A stretch of 64,000 nucleotides of DNA, taken from contig UQPN01000010.1 in NCBI GenBank assembly GCA_900542935.1, forward strand, positions 1-64,000. The letters run 5' to 3'. The notes under the pieces were generated by a model that saw only the letters and a program-made list of their open reading frames with translations, did not search any database and had not been told where the DNA came from. Made by a program: the position numbers and the translations under genes. Each line of letters opens with the position of its first letter. Position 1 is the stretch's first letter. Source of the DNA: an uncultured Eubacteriales bacterium (GTDB taxonomy: Bacteria > Bacillota > Clostridia > Christensenellales > Borkfalkiaceae). Below, one piece after another: positions 1 to 8,712 of this stretch.

Positions 1-10
1 GAAAAAACTC

Positions 11-38
11 TTTATACTATTTGCTATGCAGTTGTCAA
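11..38 (-). promoter_or_regulatory. sigma-A promoter, proximal of a tandem pair
   Basis: Read leftward, TTGACA (33-38) is followed after 16 nt by TATAAA (11-16). It points out of the window, so the gene it serves is not visible. Confidence 0.6.
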
Positions 39-127
39 TCTTCTTCTTGCTTTGCGACCGAAGCGACAGCCCCGGATTTTCGCTTACCGCCCGCCCGAAG
101 AGAAGCTCCTCGAACGACAGCCTATAC

Positions 128-156
128 ATAATATCACGTACTTCAATCAAAGTCAA
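128..156 (-). promoter_or_regulatory. sigma-A promoter, distal of a tandem pair
   Basis: Read leftward, TTGACT (151-156) and TATTAT (128-133) are separated by 17 nt. With the promoter at 11-38 it forms a tandem arrangement, as is common before rRNA, tRNA or other highly expressed transcripts. The roughly 80 nt between them are GC-rich and could fold, and I see no coding sequence there. Positions 157-340 hold only AT-rich DNA. Confidence 0.55.
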
Positions 157-341
157 GCGTTTTTGAAAAAAATCTGAAAAATTTTTTGATTTTTTTCGAT
201 TTTTTCTGTAAAAGCTCCTGAATTTCCCGTTTTTACACGAATTTTTGCCGCATTTTCTTGCATGACTATCTCTCGACGTAAAGTAATTTTATCTTCCATA
301 CGCATACATACGCGCGGGCGATATTCAAAAAATAAATCGGC

Positions 342-380
342 AAAAAAATCGGCGGCTTCCCTTCCGGAAAAAGCCGCCGA
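342..380 (-). terminator. rho-independent terminator of rubrerythrin
   Basis: On the minus strand a stem CGGCGGCTT/AAGCCGCCG is followed by a run of T. It lies just downstream of the rubrerythrin stop codon. Confidence 0.8.
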
Positions 381-429
381 CCGTTGCGTTTATATGCGCG
401 TTACATTATCGGATCCGCGCCGGAAATCA

Positions 430-966
430 TCAATAATTTTCGGCGGATACTTCGAAGAAACTCTGCGGATGCGCGCAGGTAGGGCAAATCTGAGGCGCTT
501 TTACGCCGACGACGATATGTCCGCAATTTCTGCATTCCCACACCTTCACTTCGCTTTTTTCGAATACTTTCGCCGTTTCCACGTTTTTCAGAAGCGCGCG
601 GTATCTCTCTTCGTGATGTTTTTCGATTGCCGCTACAAGGCGGAACTTCGCAGCCAGCACGTTGAAACCCTCTTCTTCCGCCGTCTTTGCAAACTCTTCG
701 TACATATCCGTCCACTCGAAATTTTCGCCCGCCGCAGCAGCCGCAAGGTTCGCCGTGGTATCGCCTATGCCGTCAAGCTCTTTCAGCCACATTTTGGCGT
801 GTTCTTTTTCGTTATCCGCCGTCTTTAAAAAGATGTCGGCTATCTGTTCGTATCCTTCTTTCTTCGCAACGGAAGAAAAATACGTGTACTTGTTTCTTGC
901 CTGCGACTCTCCCGCAAAAGCCGCCTGCAGATTCTTTTCCGTTTTTGTGCCTGCATACTTATTCAT
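430..966 (-). CDS. rbr: rubrerythrin
   Basis: Non-haem iron peroxidase that reduces hydrogen peroxide in anaerobes. The 178 residues show an N-terminal ferritin-like diiron domain with ligand candidates E20, E53/H56 and E115/H118, then a C-terminal rubredoxin-like iron site with C145/C148 and C161/C164. Length and domain order are normal for the family. The ATG follows AAGGAG at good spacing. It lies 66 nt after perR on the same strand with no clear promoter between, so it is probably co-transcribed with perR and derepressed by peroxide through the Per box at 1459-1473. Confidence 0.95.
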   Translation of the reverse strand: MNKYAGTKTEKNLQAAFAGESQARNKYTYFSSVAKKEGYEQIADIFLKTADNEKEHAKMWLKELDGIGDTTANLAAAAAGENFEWTDMYEEFAKTAEEEGFNVLAAKFRLVAAIEKHHEERYRALLKNVETAKVFEKSEVKVWECRNCGHIVVGVKAPQICPTCAHPQSFFEVSAENY

Positions 967-1032
967 AATGTTTTCTCCTTCCGATTGTCTTTTGATTTTT
1001 TTTATTTTTTGTCTTACAATCGTTTTCGTTTT

Positions 1033-1404
1033 TTATTTTTCAGCCGCTTCTTTTCTGCACTTGTCGCACAGCCAGAACAGCTTCAAATCGTAAAAATCCA
1101 CCGCTACCCCCAGCTTTTTTTCAAACGTCTCGCGAAAATCCTCCAGCATCGCGTCCGAAATTGCTCCGCACTTTTCGCATATAAGATGATCGTGCCGTCT
1201 TGTTTTATCGTAGCGGTCGGGTTCGCCGTTCATCGGAATTTTCCGCACGGCGCCGTCTTCATACAACCGTCCGAGCGAATTGTACACCGTGGCAAGCGAC
1301 ATTTTTTCGCCCTTTCCCAGCAGTCCCTTGTAAATATCTTCCGCCGTAGGGTGCGCCGTAGAGGCGTTGATGATTTCCAGAATACGTTTTGCGTTCGTCG
1401 TCAT
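1033..1404 (-). CDS. perR: Fur-family peroxide sensor, PerR-like
   Basis: Metal-dependent repressor of oxidative stress genes. Its 123 residues align with PerR from the start of the winged helix (HPTAEDIY, residues 18-25). The regulatory metal ligands are all retained: H18, D66, H71, H73 and D84. The structural zinc cysteines C76/C79 and C113/C116 are also present. D84, equivalent to D104 in Bacillus subtilis PerR, favours PerR over Fur or Zur. The N-terminus is about 20 residues shorter than in B. subtilis. The start follows AAGGAGG. An upstream Per box suggests autoregulation together with rubrerythrin. Confidence 0.85.
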   Translation of the reverse strand: MTTNAKRILEIINASTAHPTAEDIYKGLLGKGEKMSLATVYNSLGRLYEDGAVRKIPMNGEPDRYDKTRRHDHLICEKCGAISDAMLEDFRETFEKKLGVAVDFYDLKLFWLCDKCRKEAAEK

Positions 1405-1458
1405 TTTTCCGCCTCCTTTTCGTAATTCAAAGCGCCGCCGTCATCCGTCGTCGCATTG

Positions 1459-1473
1459 TTAGAATTATTCTAA
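1459..1473. promoter_or_regulatory. Per box
   Basis: TTAGAATTATTCTAA is a perfect 7-1-7 inverted repeat close to the PerR operator consensus TTATAATNATTATAA. It overlaps the -10 element of the perR promoter, where a repressor would block RNA polymerase. Confidence 0.75.
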
Positions 1474-1495
1474 TTCAAAAAATAAAATTTGTCAA
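1467..1495 (-). promoter_or_regulatory. perR-rbr promoter
   Basis: Read leftward, TTGACA (1490-1495), 17 nt, TAGAAT (1467-1472). The -10 lies inside the Per box. Confidence 0.75.
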
Positions 1496-1751
1496 GCGAA
1501 ATCCGGAAGTTTTCAAAAAAAATTTTTAATTTATTTTTCGGCTTGTTGTCTTTTAAAATCCCCGCGGACTCGCAAAGCGCTGATTTCGGCGGCAACGATA
1601 CAACAATATGTATGTCATCCGGGCATACTTCTCCTTCGATTATCTCTATGCCTTTCCGCGCACACAAATTCCTTAATATTTTCCGTGCGACGAGCGCGTT
1701 ATTTTTCTTCATGCAAAGAAACACCCTGCTCCGCTTCGCATTTTTACACAC
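1470..1751 (-). pseudogene. degenerate IS200/IS605-type transposase (TnpA) fragment
   Basis: The 93-codon frame resembles the middle of IS200 TnpA: a KGIEIIEG stretch, then CPDDIHIVVSLPP, matching the family pattern KGVEIIEG...MPDHIHMLVSIPP. The first histidine of the HUH metal site is aspartate here, and the C-terminal part with the catalytic tyrosine is missing, so it cannot be active. Its tail runs into the perR promoter. No partner tnpB or end hairpins were seen. Probably a decayed insertion. Confidence 0.55.
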
Positions 1752-1765
1752 CCATGCGCCGATTT

Positions 1766-2539
1766 TTAACCGGCGAATTCAGGAAACTCCGATTTTTCCG
1801 CCACGGAAGTCGCCGTAACGATAATTACTCGTTTTGCGCCGGCAGCAAGCAAAATCCGCGCGCACTCGTCTCCCGTCGCGCCCGTCGTTAAAATATCGTC
1901 AAACACAACCACGGTTTTCCCCCTGCATTTCGCCCGTTCGTGCACGCGGTACGCCCCGCGCACGTTTTCGAAACGCTCGCTTTTCGACATTTTCTTCTGC
2001 TGCCGCGTTTCCCGCGATTTTATCAGCATCTCGCCGTCCGACGGCACGCCCAGCAACCCGCAAACGGTTTTCGCCAGCGTTTCCGCGGGATTATACCGCC
2101 GTTCCCGGCGATTCGCGCGCGCTTCTTTTCTGTCCGGCACGCACGTAAACACACACTCGTCAAGCACAACGTTTTCCTGCGGAAAACGAGCGGAAATCAA
2201 CGGCGCAATGCGTTCCGCGAAAAAATACGCAAGATACTTTTCGCCGTTTTTAAAGCGGTTGATCATGCTTGCCGCACTGTTTTCATACGCAAAAGGCGCC
2301 AGCGCAAACAAAAATCGCGGCATCCGCGCCTTACATTCCAGACACACTCCTTCGGCGGCGGTTTTTCTGCCGCACTTCGGACAGCTCCGCGTAATTTTCG
2401 GCAGCGCCTCTTCACATTCCTCGCAAAGCCTCTGTTTCGGATAGGTGAAAATTTCCCTGCCGCAGCAATCGCACGTACAGCCGCGTTTCGCGCGGTACGC
2501 TTCGTATTTTTCTATCAGATTTTCCGCCCATGCCCGCAT
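1766..2539 (-). CDS. comFC: ComF family phosphoribosyltransferase-like protein
   Basis: 257 residues. The N-terminal 70 carry paired zinc-ribbon cysteines (CTCDCCG, CEEC, CPKCG, CLEC), followed by a phosphoribosyltransferase fold whose PRPP loop reads VVVFDDILTTGAT near residues 210-222. In naturally competent Bacillota ComFC takes part in uptake of transforming DNA; the family is also widespread in species not known to be competent. No comFA helicase adjoins it, so a role in competence is inference. The start follows GAGGG. Confidence 0.85.
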   Translation of the reverse strand: MRAWAENLIEKYEAYRAKRGCTCDCCGREIFTYPKQRLCEECEEALPKITRSCPKCGRKTAAEGVCLECKARMPRFLFALAPFAYENSAASMINRFKNGEKYLAYFFAERIAPLISARFPQENVVLDECVFTCVPDRKEARANRRERRYNPAETLAKTVCGLLGVPSDGEMLIKSRETRQQKKMSKSERFENVRGAYRVHERAKCRGKTVVVFDDILTTGATGDECARILLAAGAKRVIIVTATSVAEKSEFPEFAG

Positions 2540-2571
2540 GATTATCCCTCTTTATCGCGCAATCCGCGCCG

Positions 2572-2618
2572 AAACGGAAAAAGCGAACCGCTTTTACAAA
2601 CGATTCGCTTCCGTTTTT
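2572..2618 (-). terminator. candidate hairpin terminator after gapA
   Basis: Inverted repeat AAACGGAAGCGAA/TTCGC...TTCCGTTT with a small bulge, between the gapA stop and comFC. The T tract sits partly inside the stem, so termination strength is uncertain. Confidence 0.4.
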
Positions 2619-2644
2619 TCTTTCAGACGTTCAAAGTCCGCAGA

Positions 2645-3664
2645 TTAAAGCTCCGCGAAGTATTTGATCGTTCTCACCATCTGGCTGGTGTAGGAATTTT
2701 CGTTATCGTACCAGGAAACAACCTTCACAAGCGTGGTGCCGTCGCCCATGGGCATGCACTTCGTCTGCGTAGCGTCGAACAGCGAGCCGTAAGTGATGCC
2801 TACGATATCGGAAGAAACAAGTTCTTCTTCGGTGTAGCCGAACGAAGCGGAAGAAGCAGCCTTCATCGCCGCGTTTACGGTAGCCGCGTCAACTTCGCCT
2901 TCGCAGATGGCAACAAGCTGGGTAAGAGAACCCGTGGGAACGGGAACGCGCTGAGCGCAACCGTCAAGCACGCCGTTCAGTTCGGGGATAACAAGGCCGA
3001 TCGCTTTCGCAGCGCCCGTGGAGTTAGGAACGATGTTCACGGCAGCGGCGCGCGCACGGCGAAGGTCGCCCTTGCGGTGAGGTCCGTCAAGAACCATCTG
3101 GTCGCCCGTATAAGCGTGAATCGTGGTCATATAGCCCTTCTTGATTTTCGCAAGCTTGTTCAGAGTGTTCGCCATAGGAGCAAGGCAGTTCGTGGTGCAG
3201 GAAGCGGCGGAAATAATCGTGTCCGCTTTCGTAAGAGTTTTTTCGTTTACGCTGTAAACGATGGTAGGCAGGTCGTTGCCCGCGGGAGCGGAAATAACAA
3301 CCTTCTTCGCACCCGCCTTAAGGTGCGCTTCGCTCTTCGCTTTCGAGGTGTAGAAACCGGTGCATTCAAGCACAACGTCTACGCCCAGTTCGCCCCAAGG
3401 GCAGTTCGTAGCGTCTTTTTCCGCATAAATGCGAATCGTTTTACCGTTTACGGTAATCGTGCCCGCTTCGTCGTCCGCCGAAACGGTGTCCGCCAAAGCA
3501 TATCTGCCCTGCGCGGAATCATACTTCAGAAGGTGCGCAAGCATCTTGGGGCTGGTCAGATCGTTGATAGCCACAACTTCGTAGCCCTCGGCGCCGAACA
3601 TCTGTCTGAATGCAAGACGGCCGATACGGCCGAATCCGTTGATAGCAACTTTTACGTTAGCCAT
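2645..3664 (-). CDS. gapA: glyceraldehyde-3-phosphate dehydrogenase, NAD-dependent
   Basis: Central glycolytic enzyme, 339 residues. It begins with the Rossmann motif [16 protein letters not shown]. An aspartate after the second strand (INDLT) fits NAD specificity. The catalytic cysteine lies in [13 protein letters not shown] chose ATG 3664 because AGGAGG sits just upstream; the open frame continues 44 codons further but that stretch is low-complexity basic sequence unlike the family. It has its own promoter and lies downstream of the aldolase gene fba. Confidence 0.97.
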   Translation of the reverse strand: MANVKVAINGFGRIGRLAFRQMFGAEGYEVVAINDLTSPKMLAHLLKYDSAQGRYALADTVSADDEAGTITVNGKTIRIYAEKDATNCPWGELGVDVVLECTGFYTSKAKSEAHLKAGAKKVVISAPAGNDLPTIVYSVNEKTLTKADTIISAASCTTNCLAPMANTLNKLAKIKKGYMTTIHAYTGDQMVLDGPHRKGDLRRARAAAVNIVPNSTGAAKAIGLVIPELNGVLDGCAQRVPVPTGSLTQLVAICEGEVDAATVNAAMKAASSASFGYTEEELVSSDIVGITYGSLFDATQTKCMPMGDGTTLVKVVSWYDNENSYTSQMVRTIKYFAEL

Positions 3665-3805
3665 AATAAAAATCCTCCAAATGATTTTTCTTTTTTGCTT
3701 TTTTCTTTGCCCGCTTTTGCCGCCGCGGTTTTCTTTACCGCCGCTTTTGCGGGAACTTTCGCGGCTTGTCCCAGCGGAAAAACTCCGCCTTTTCAAACCG
3801 CTATT

Positions 3806-3834
3806 ATTCTACCATACTTTGCCGCGTTCGTCAA
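3806..3834 (-). promoter_or_regulatory. gapA promoter
   Basis: Read leftward, TTGACG (3829-3834), 17 nt, TAGAAT (3806-3811). It gives a leader of about 135 nt. Confidence 0.75.
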
Positions 3835-3910
3835 CTTTTTTGCGCCGCCGCAGCACTGTTTTTTGGCTTTTTTGCCGTTTTTCGCCCGAAATTCGCGCGT
3901 GAATGCAAAT

Positions 3911-4846
3911 TTATGCTTTGCCCGCGCAGCCGAGTACGTCCACAATCTTGTGCTTCACCATCTCTTTCATCATAACGCGCGCGTCGCCGAGATACTGACG
4001 GGGATCGAAATGATCGGGATGTTCCGCAAAGTGCTTGCGGATAGCCGCCGTAAACGAAACGCGGAGGTCGGAATCGATGTTGATCTTGCAAACAGCCATC
4101 TTCGCCGCCTTTCTCAGTTCCGATTCGGGAATGCCGATGGCGTTGGGCATGCTGCCGCCGTACTGATTCACGATAGCCACTTTATCCTGCGGAACGCTGG
4201 AAGCGCCGTGCAGAACGATGGGGAAACCGGGCAGGCGCTTGCCTACTTCTTCCAGAATATCAAGGCGCAGTTTCGGGTCCTGACCGGGCTTGAACTTGTA
4301 AGCGCCGTGCGAAGTGCCGATGGCAATCGCCAGCGAATCGATGCCCGTACGGGAAGTAAATTCTTCCACTTCGTCGGGAGAGGTGAACAGCGCGTCGTCC
4401 GCCGCAACGTGTACGTCGTCCTCAACGCCGGCAAGTTTGCCGAGTTCCGCTTCCACCACAACGCCGTGATCGTGCGCGTATTCGACAACCTTTTTGGTGA
4501 TGGCGATATTTTCTTCCCAAGGCTTCGAAGAAGCGTCGATCATAACGGAAGTGAATCCGCCGTCGATGGAAGCTTTGCAGATATCGAAATCCGCGCCGTG
4601 ATCGAGGTGCATAACGATGGGAATATCCGTCGTTTCCACGGCAGCCTCAACAAGATGCTTGAGGTAAACGGGGTTGGCGTACTTTCTCGCGCCCGCGGAA
4701 ACCTGCAGAATCACGGGAGCTTTTTCTTCGTTCGCCGCTTCCACGATCGCCTGAATCATTTCCATGTTGTTCACATTGAACGCGCCGATCGCGTAGCCGC
4801 CCGCATAAGCTTTTTTAAACATTTCGGTTGAAGTAACCAAAGGCAT
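3911..4846 (-). CDS. fba: class II fructose-bisphosphate aldolase
   Basis: Zinc-dependent aldolase splitting fructose 1,6-bisphosphate into the two triose phosphates, 311 residues. The metal and substrate motifs HLDHGADFD (near 80), EAELGKLAGVEDD (near 133), IGTSHGAYKF, VLHGASSVP and CKINIDSDLR are all present. The start follows AGGAGG. Its next-door neighbour gapA uses one product, giving a small glycolytic pair with separate promoters. Confidence 0.97.
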   Translation of the reverse strand: MPLVTSTEMFKKAYAGGYAIGAFNVNNMEMIQAIVEAANEEKAPVILQVSAGARKYANPVYLKHLVEAAVETTDIPIVMHLDHGADFDICKASIDGGFTSVMIDASSKPWEENIAITKKVVEYAHDHGVVVEAELGKLAGVEDDVHVAADDALFTSPDEVEEFTSRTGIDSLAIAIGTSHGAYKFKPGQDPKLRLDILEEVGKRLPGFPIVLHGASSVPQDKVAIVNQYGGSMPNAIGIPESELRKAAKMAVCKINIDSDLRVSFTAAIRKHFAEHPDHFDPRQYLGDARVMMKEMVKHKIVDVLGCAGKA

Positions 4847-4887
4847 AAAATTTGTCCTCCTGAGACATTTTTCTTTTTTTCAAGGAT

Positions 4888-4916
4888 ATTATACCCCATT
4901 TCGGTGAAAATTGCAA
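4888..4916 (-). promoter_or_regulatory. fba promoter
   Basis: Read leftward, TTGCAA (4911-4916), 17 nt, TATAAT (4888-4893), about 42 nt before the start codon. Confidence 0.8.
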
Positions 4917-4992
4917 GAAAATAAAGCTTTTCGCCGAAAAATTCTCACAAAAAATTTATTGCGGGAAAAAAGCCTTCGTTTCCGCGTTGTTT

Positions 4993-5934
4993 TCAAGCCG
5001 CGGTCGCACTTTTTTTCCGCGATTTTACTTTCGCCACAACGCAATACGCCGCGATAATCAGCGCCACAGCGCCGAGAAGCACCGCATACATCTCGCCCGT
5101 GCCTACCCGATGATTGAAGAAATATAAAATGCAGTCCACGCTCTTTTTGTTGTTTTCCACGTACTGCGCGGGGAAAATCTTACTCATTTCGCGGAACGCC
5201 CCGCCCATGCAGTGATTTCTGAGCAGCGAAGTGCCGTATGTTCCCGGCAGAAACATAATCGTTTTCTGCAGCCACGCGGGGAACTGCGAAATCGGCATAT
5301 ACGCCCCGCAGATAAACCCGTATGCCGAACTGACAATGGTGCCCACAGCCGAAATCTGTCCCTGCGACGTTAAAAAGTACCCCACGAGCGACGAAAGCGC
5401 CGTGCCGAACGCCGTTAAAATAATCACGTCCAGAACAATCAGAAACACGTCCGCGACGGATAAATACCACCCTTTGAACGCAATGAACGCCAGCCCCGCG
5501 CCCAGCGCCGTAAACGAAATAATCAGCGTGGAAATCAGCGTGGCGGTATAGTAGGACATCGCCAGCACGCCGCTTTTCACGGGCGTCATTTTAAAATCTC
5601 TGTCCGCGCCGTTTACCTTATCCTGCACCATCAGCATGTTTGCGCAAAACGCCACCGTTATGCACGATACGGCAAGCAATGAGGAGAGCAGTTCGCCGCC
5701 GATGCACCCTTTCACCAGCTTTACATCCACCGGCACGCCGGATTGTTTCACACCGGCAAGAAACGAATCTTCGTACACGTTCCATAAAAACGTGCCGTAC
5801 AGCACCAGCAGGATCAACGGCGTTATCAGCGAGGTGAAAAACATTGCCTTGTCTTTAAAAAACAGTTTTACGTTACGTTTCACCATCGATAAAAACGTCC
5901 GGTTTTTTACGTTTTTCATTTCCGTTCCGCTCAT
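4993..5934 (-). CDS. ABC-2 type transporter permease
   Basis: 313 residues with an N-terminal cytoplasmic segment, a first membrane helix near 32-52, an outside domain, then about five helices: the ABC-2 (DrrB-like) exporter fold. It overlaps the upstream ATPase gene by four bases (ATGA), so the two are translationally coupled and form one exporter. The substrate cannot be read from sequence; such TetR-linked pairs often export drugs or lipids (family knowledge). Confidence 0.88.
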   Translation of the reverse strand: MSGTEMKNVKNRTFLSMVKRNVKLFFKDKAMFFTSLITPLILLVLYGTFLWNVYEDSFLAGVKQSGVPVDVKLVKGCIGGELLSSLLAVSCITVAFCANMLMVQDKVNGADRDFKMTPVKSGVLAMSYYTATLISTLIISFTALGAGLAFIAFKGWYLSVADVFLIVLDVIILTAFGTALSSLVGYFLTSQGQISAVGTIVSSAYGFICGAYMPISQFPAWLQKTIMFLPGTYGTSLLRNHCMGGAFREMSKIFPAQYVENNKKSVDCILYFFNHRVGTGEMYAVLLGAVALIIAAYCVVAKVKSRKKSATAA

Positions 5935-6902
5935 TTTTCGCCTCCGTTTTTCTTCCCGTCGGGGTTTTCGCCCTCTTTCAGCGTTTTTCCCGTTACCGCA
6001 AGAAACACGTCGTCCATATTTCCTTTCAGCACTTCGAAATCCCGGAAGAGCTCCGGTTTCGCGGCAATCATCTCCGCAGCCTCCGCCGTATCTTTCACTT
6101 CGATTTTCACTCCGTCCGCGATTTCGCGGATTTTTCCCGCCGAACCGTTCCCGAACGCTTCTTCGAATTCGTCTTTTTTCGCCCCGTACACAACGATGAA
6201 ATCGCCCGTATATTCGTTTTTCAGCTGCCGCGGCGTACCTTCCGCCGCAATTTTTCCGTGGTCGAGAATCACCACATAATCGGCTTTCGCCGCCTCTTCC
6301 ATATAATGCGTGGTAAGAAACACCGTCATTTTCTCTTCCCGTTGCAGCTTTTCAGCCACCGCCCACACCGTCTTTCTCGTCTGCGGGTCCAGTCCCGTCG
6401 TCGGCTCGTCGAGAATGAGTATTTTCGGCTTGTTCAGAAGCGCCCGCGCAATATCTATTTTCCGCTTCTGCCCGCCGGAAAGTTTCGCCAGCGGACGATC
6501 GATGAATTCGCCGAAATCCAGCAGCGCGTTCAATTCCTCTATGCGCTTTTCGCAATCTTTGCCCGCAATGCCGTACAGCGCCGCGCGAAAAGTCAGATTA
6601 TCCCGCGCCGAAAGCGCTTTGTCCAGCACGCTTGCCTGAAACACCACGCCGATTTCGCTTTTTACGGAATCATCCTCGTCTATATCCCGCCCCGCCACGT
6701 ACACTTTGCCGCCGTCCTTTTTCAACAAGCCGCAAATCACCGCGATGGAAGTGCTTTTTCCCGCGCCGTTCTCGCCGAGAAACGCAAACAATTCTCCCTC
6801 GTTCGCCGTAAACGAAATTCCGTCCACCGCGCGCACGTCTTTAAACGTTTTTACCAGATTTTCAACGCGTATCGCCGCGTTCTTTCCCGTGTTTTGATCC
6901 AT
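5931..6902 (-). CDS. ABC transporter ATP-binding protein, DrrA-like
   Basis: 323 residues. Walker A GENGAGKST (near 44-52), signature LSGGQKRK, Walker B ILILDEP followed by TTGLDP, and H-loop TTHYMEE. A C-terminal extension of about 90 residues follows the nucleotide-binding domain, as in DrrA-type exporters. ATG 6902 overlaps the tetR stop as TGATG; a GTG one codon earlier is possible. It is the middle gene of a regulator-ATPase-permease operon. Confidence 0.92.
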   Translation of the reverse strand: MDQNTGKNAAIRVENLVKTFKDVRAVDGISFTANEGELFAFLGENGAGKSTSIAVICGLLKKDGGKVYVAGRDIDEDDSVKSEIGVVFQASVLDKALSARDNLTFRAALYGIAGKDCEKRIEELNALLDFGEFIDRPLAKLSGGQKRKIDIARALLNKPKILILDEPTTGLDPQTRKTVWAVAEKLQREEKMTVFLTTHYMEEAAKADYVVILDHGKIAAEGTPRQLKNEYTGDFIVVYGAKKDEFEEAFGNGSAGKIREIADGVKIEVKDTAEAAEMIAAKPELFRDFEVLKGNMDDVFLAVTGKTLKEGENPDGKKNGGEK

Positions 6903-7531
6903 CACTCCGTCGTTTCTCCTTTTTCCTCTTCCGCAAGACTTTCTCTCTCTTTTTGCGGCAATTTATAATACGCTTTCAGCGCCTGAAATACGTCGCTCAT
7001 CAGAAGATCGCAGATATCGTCGTCCGGCACAAGATGCGAACCGCTTGCCGCCATCACGCCCGCGCCGTGCACAAAAATCGTCATGCAGGCATGCAGCCTT
7101 TTTACGTTTTCGCCGCGCACGTCGCCCGCCTTTTCCGCTTCCCGCATCACGCTGCCTATCGTGGGATCGATCGCCGCAAACGACTGCCCCGTAAACTCCT
7201 CCGTAACGCACAACGCCTTGAAAAGCCGCGGCTGTTCTTTGGCGAAGCGGATATACGCCCTGCCCGTGCCCTTATACGGTTTTTCCTCGCGCATGCCGCC
7301 GTAAATGTATTCCTCGTACACTTTCAGCGCCCGCGCGATCACCTCTTTTTTCAGTTCGTCCATACTGCCGAACAACCGAAAAATCGGCATCGTGGAACAC
7401 CCCGCGCGCCGCGCAATCTGCCGCGCGTTCCAACGTTCCCAGCCGTTTTCTTTCAGCTCGTCAAACGCGCAATCTATCACACGCTCCCGCGTGATTCCGT
7501 TTTTCTTCGCCCGCGGCTTCCTCTCTTCCAT
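6902..7531 (-). CDS. TetR family transcriptional regulator
   Basis: 209 residues. The N-terminal HTH lies at about 17-62 (ARQIARRAGCSTMPIFRLFGS); the rest is the usual helical ligand-binding domain. It is the first gene of the exporter operon and follows a promoter whose start region is covered by a perfect 12-4-12 palindrome, so it very likely represses its own operon until a ligand, perhaps the exported compound, binds. Confidence 0.9.
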   Translation of the reverse strand: MEERKPRAKKNGITRERVIDCAFDELKENGWERWNARQIARRAGCSTMPIFRLFGSMDELKKEVIARALKVYEEYIYGGMREEKPYKGTGRAYIRFAKEQPRLFKALCVTEEFTGQSFAAIDPTIGSVMREAEKAGDVRGENVKRLHACMTIFVHGAGVMAASGSHLVPDDDICDLLMSDVFQALKAYYKLPQKERESLAEEEKGETTE

Positions 7532-7566
7532 GTTTTCGCCTTTTCCTTCCGGGAAAATCCTCCTCT

Positions 7567-7594
7567 ATATAAAATAACAGACGTTATTTTATAT
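7567..7594. promoter_or_regulatory. TetR operator
   Basis: ATATAAAATAAC, four bases, then its exact reverse complement. The 28-bp palindrome starts 3 nt after the -10 box and covers the expected transcription start of the tetR-ABC operon. Confidence 0.8.
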
Positions 7595-7596
7595 GT

Positions 7597-7626
7597 ATTA
7601 TAACACGCCGTCGCCGTAAAAGTCAA
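7597..7626 (-). promoter_or_regulatory. promoter of tetR-ABC exporter operon
   Basis: Read leftward, TTGACT (7621-7626), 18 nt, TATAAT (7597-7602). Confidence 0.8.
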
Positions 7627-7660
7627 GAAAAATCGCAACGCAATTCTGTAATAAAAACGT

Positions 7661-7688
7661 AAAAAAACGAAGCGCGAAAAACCGCGCC
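7661..7688 (-). terminator. terminator after the zinc-ribbon gene pair
   Basis: On the minus strand a short stem GCGCG/CGCGC is followed by TTCG and seven T. It is modest in stem length but well placed. Confidence 0.5.
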
Positions 7689-7737
7689 CCGCCGCAACTT
7701 ATATTATTTGAATTATTGCGTGCTTCCCGCCGGAAAA

Positions 7738-8703
7738 TCATTTGATTTTGGAAAGCCAGTTATTTTTGCGTTTCGAAAAAGAAACGTCCATCAGCGCGCC
7801 GACGGCTTTGCCTGTCGCCAGAATCGCGCCGGCGACAATCAGCGTTTTGTACTGAAATTCAAAGCTGCTCTCTTCGAAGCTGCCCGCCGAAGCGGAAAAC
7901 CACGAATCCAAATCCGCAGGCACGCCCTTGCTCGCCATAAACGCGTCCACATTTTCACCGATGCCTTTGAACAGGAAGAAAGCCACCGCAACGGCGACGA
8001 CGACGGTTAAAAACAGCCTTGCGATTTTCCGTCCTCTGTCGTTCGGCACCAGCGAAAGATACGCCGCGGAAGAAACGTTATCGAATGTTTCCGTTTCCTG
8101 CGCCTCTTCGGAAACGTCCACCTTCGAATCCGCCCGTTTTACAATCGCGGCAACGTCCGCTTTATTCGCCGCCATCCAGCTTGCGCACGACAGCTGAAAG
8201 AACACGGTTTTCGTCATCGAAATAATCGGCACTGCGGCGCCGAGAATACATCCCCACCTTGCCAGCGTCATCGTATCCGTTTTAAAATTTTTCATGGCCG
8301 TAAGCGACTTTTCCAATTCTTTCAACGAAACGGAAGCGTCGATTTCCGGCCAGTTTTTAAATTTAAAAAACGCCACGATGATTAAAATCGCCACCGCCGC
8401 CAACATCAGCAACTGAAAATAAGTAATGTATTTCATAATCACGCCGCTGCCGTCCGCTTTTCTTTTCCAGGCAAGCGTCGTGTTTTCGCCGTATCCGCTT
8501 TTCGCGTAATCCATTTTCGTATACTCGTTTTTTACCTCGAACGCCGGAGATATTTTATACCCGCAGTTTCGGCAGGTTTCCGCCTTTCCCGCATATACCG
8601 CGCCGCATTCCGGGCACGCCGTGAAAACGCAGCCGCAGTGTACGCAGCGCGGCGCATTCGAAGAAACTTGCGCCCCGCAGTCGGGACATTGTATCAATGC
8701 CAT
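7738..8703 (-). CDS. membrane protein with two N-terminal zinc ribbons, function unknown
   Basis: 321 residues. Two CX2C-CX2C zinc ribbons (C6/C9/C20/C23 and about C30/C33/C44/C47) are followed by three or four hydrophobic helices near 93-113, 150-170, 228-250 and 285-300. I do not recognise a named family beyond the zinc-ribbon type. The start follows GAGGTGAA, 9 nt after the stop of the upstream zinc-ribbon gene, so the two form an operon and may act together at the membrane. Confidence 0.75.
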   Translation of the reverse strand: MALIQCPDCGAQVSSNAPRCVHCGCVFTACPECGAVYAGKAETCRNCGYKISPAFEVKNEYTKMDYAKSGYGENTTLAWKRKADGSGVIMKYITYFQLLMLAAVAILIIVAFFKFKNWPEIDASVSLKELEKSLTAMKNFKTDTMTLARWGCILGAAVPIISMTKTVFFQLSCASWMAANKADVAAIVKRADSKVDVSEEAQETETFDNVSSAAYLSLVPNDRGRKIARLFLTVVVAVAVAFFLFKGIGENVDAFMASKGVPADLDSWFSASAGSFEESSFEFQYKTLIVAGAILATGKAVGALMDVSFSKRKNNWLSKIK

Positions 8704-8712
8704 AATTTCACC

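Noticed and set aside
3665..3796. N-terminal extension of gapA by 44 codons
   Set aside because: The basic low-complexity extension is absent from the family and the AGGAGG site is at ATG 3664.
1940..4831. A very long open frame on the plus strand over comFC, gapA and fba
   Set aside because: It lies antisense to three well-supported genes and encodes Arg/Phe/His-rich sequence with no family resemblance; such frames arise from codon bias.
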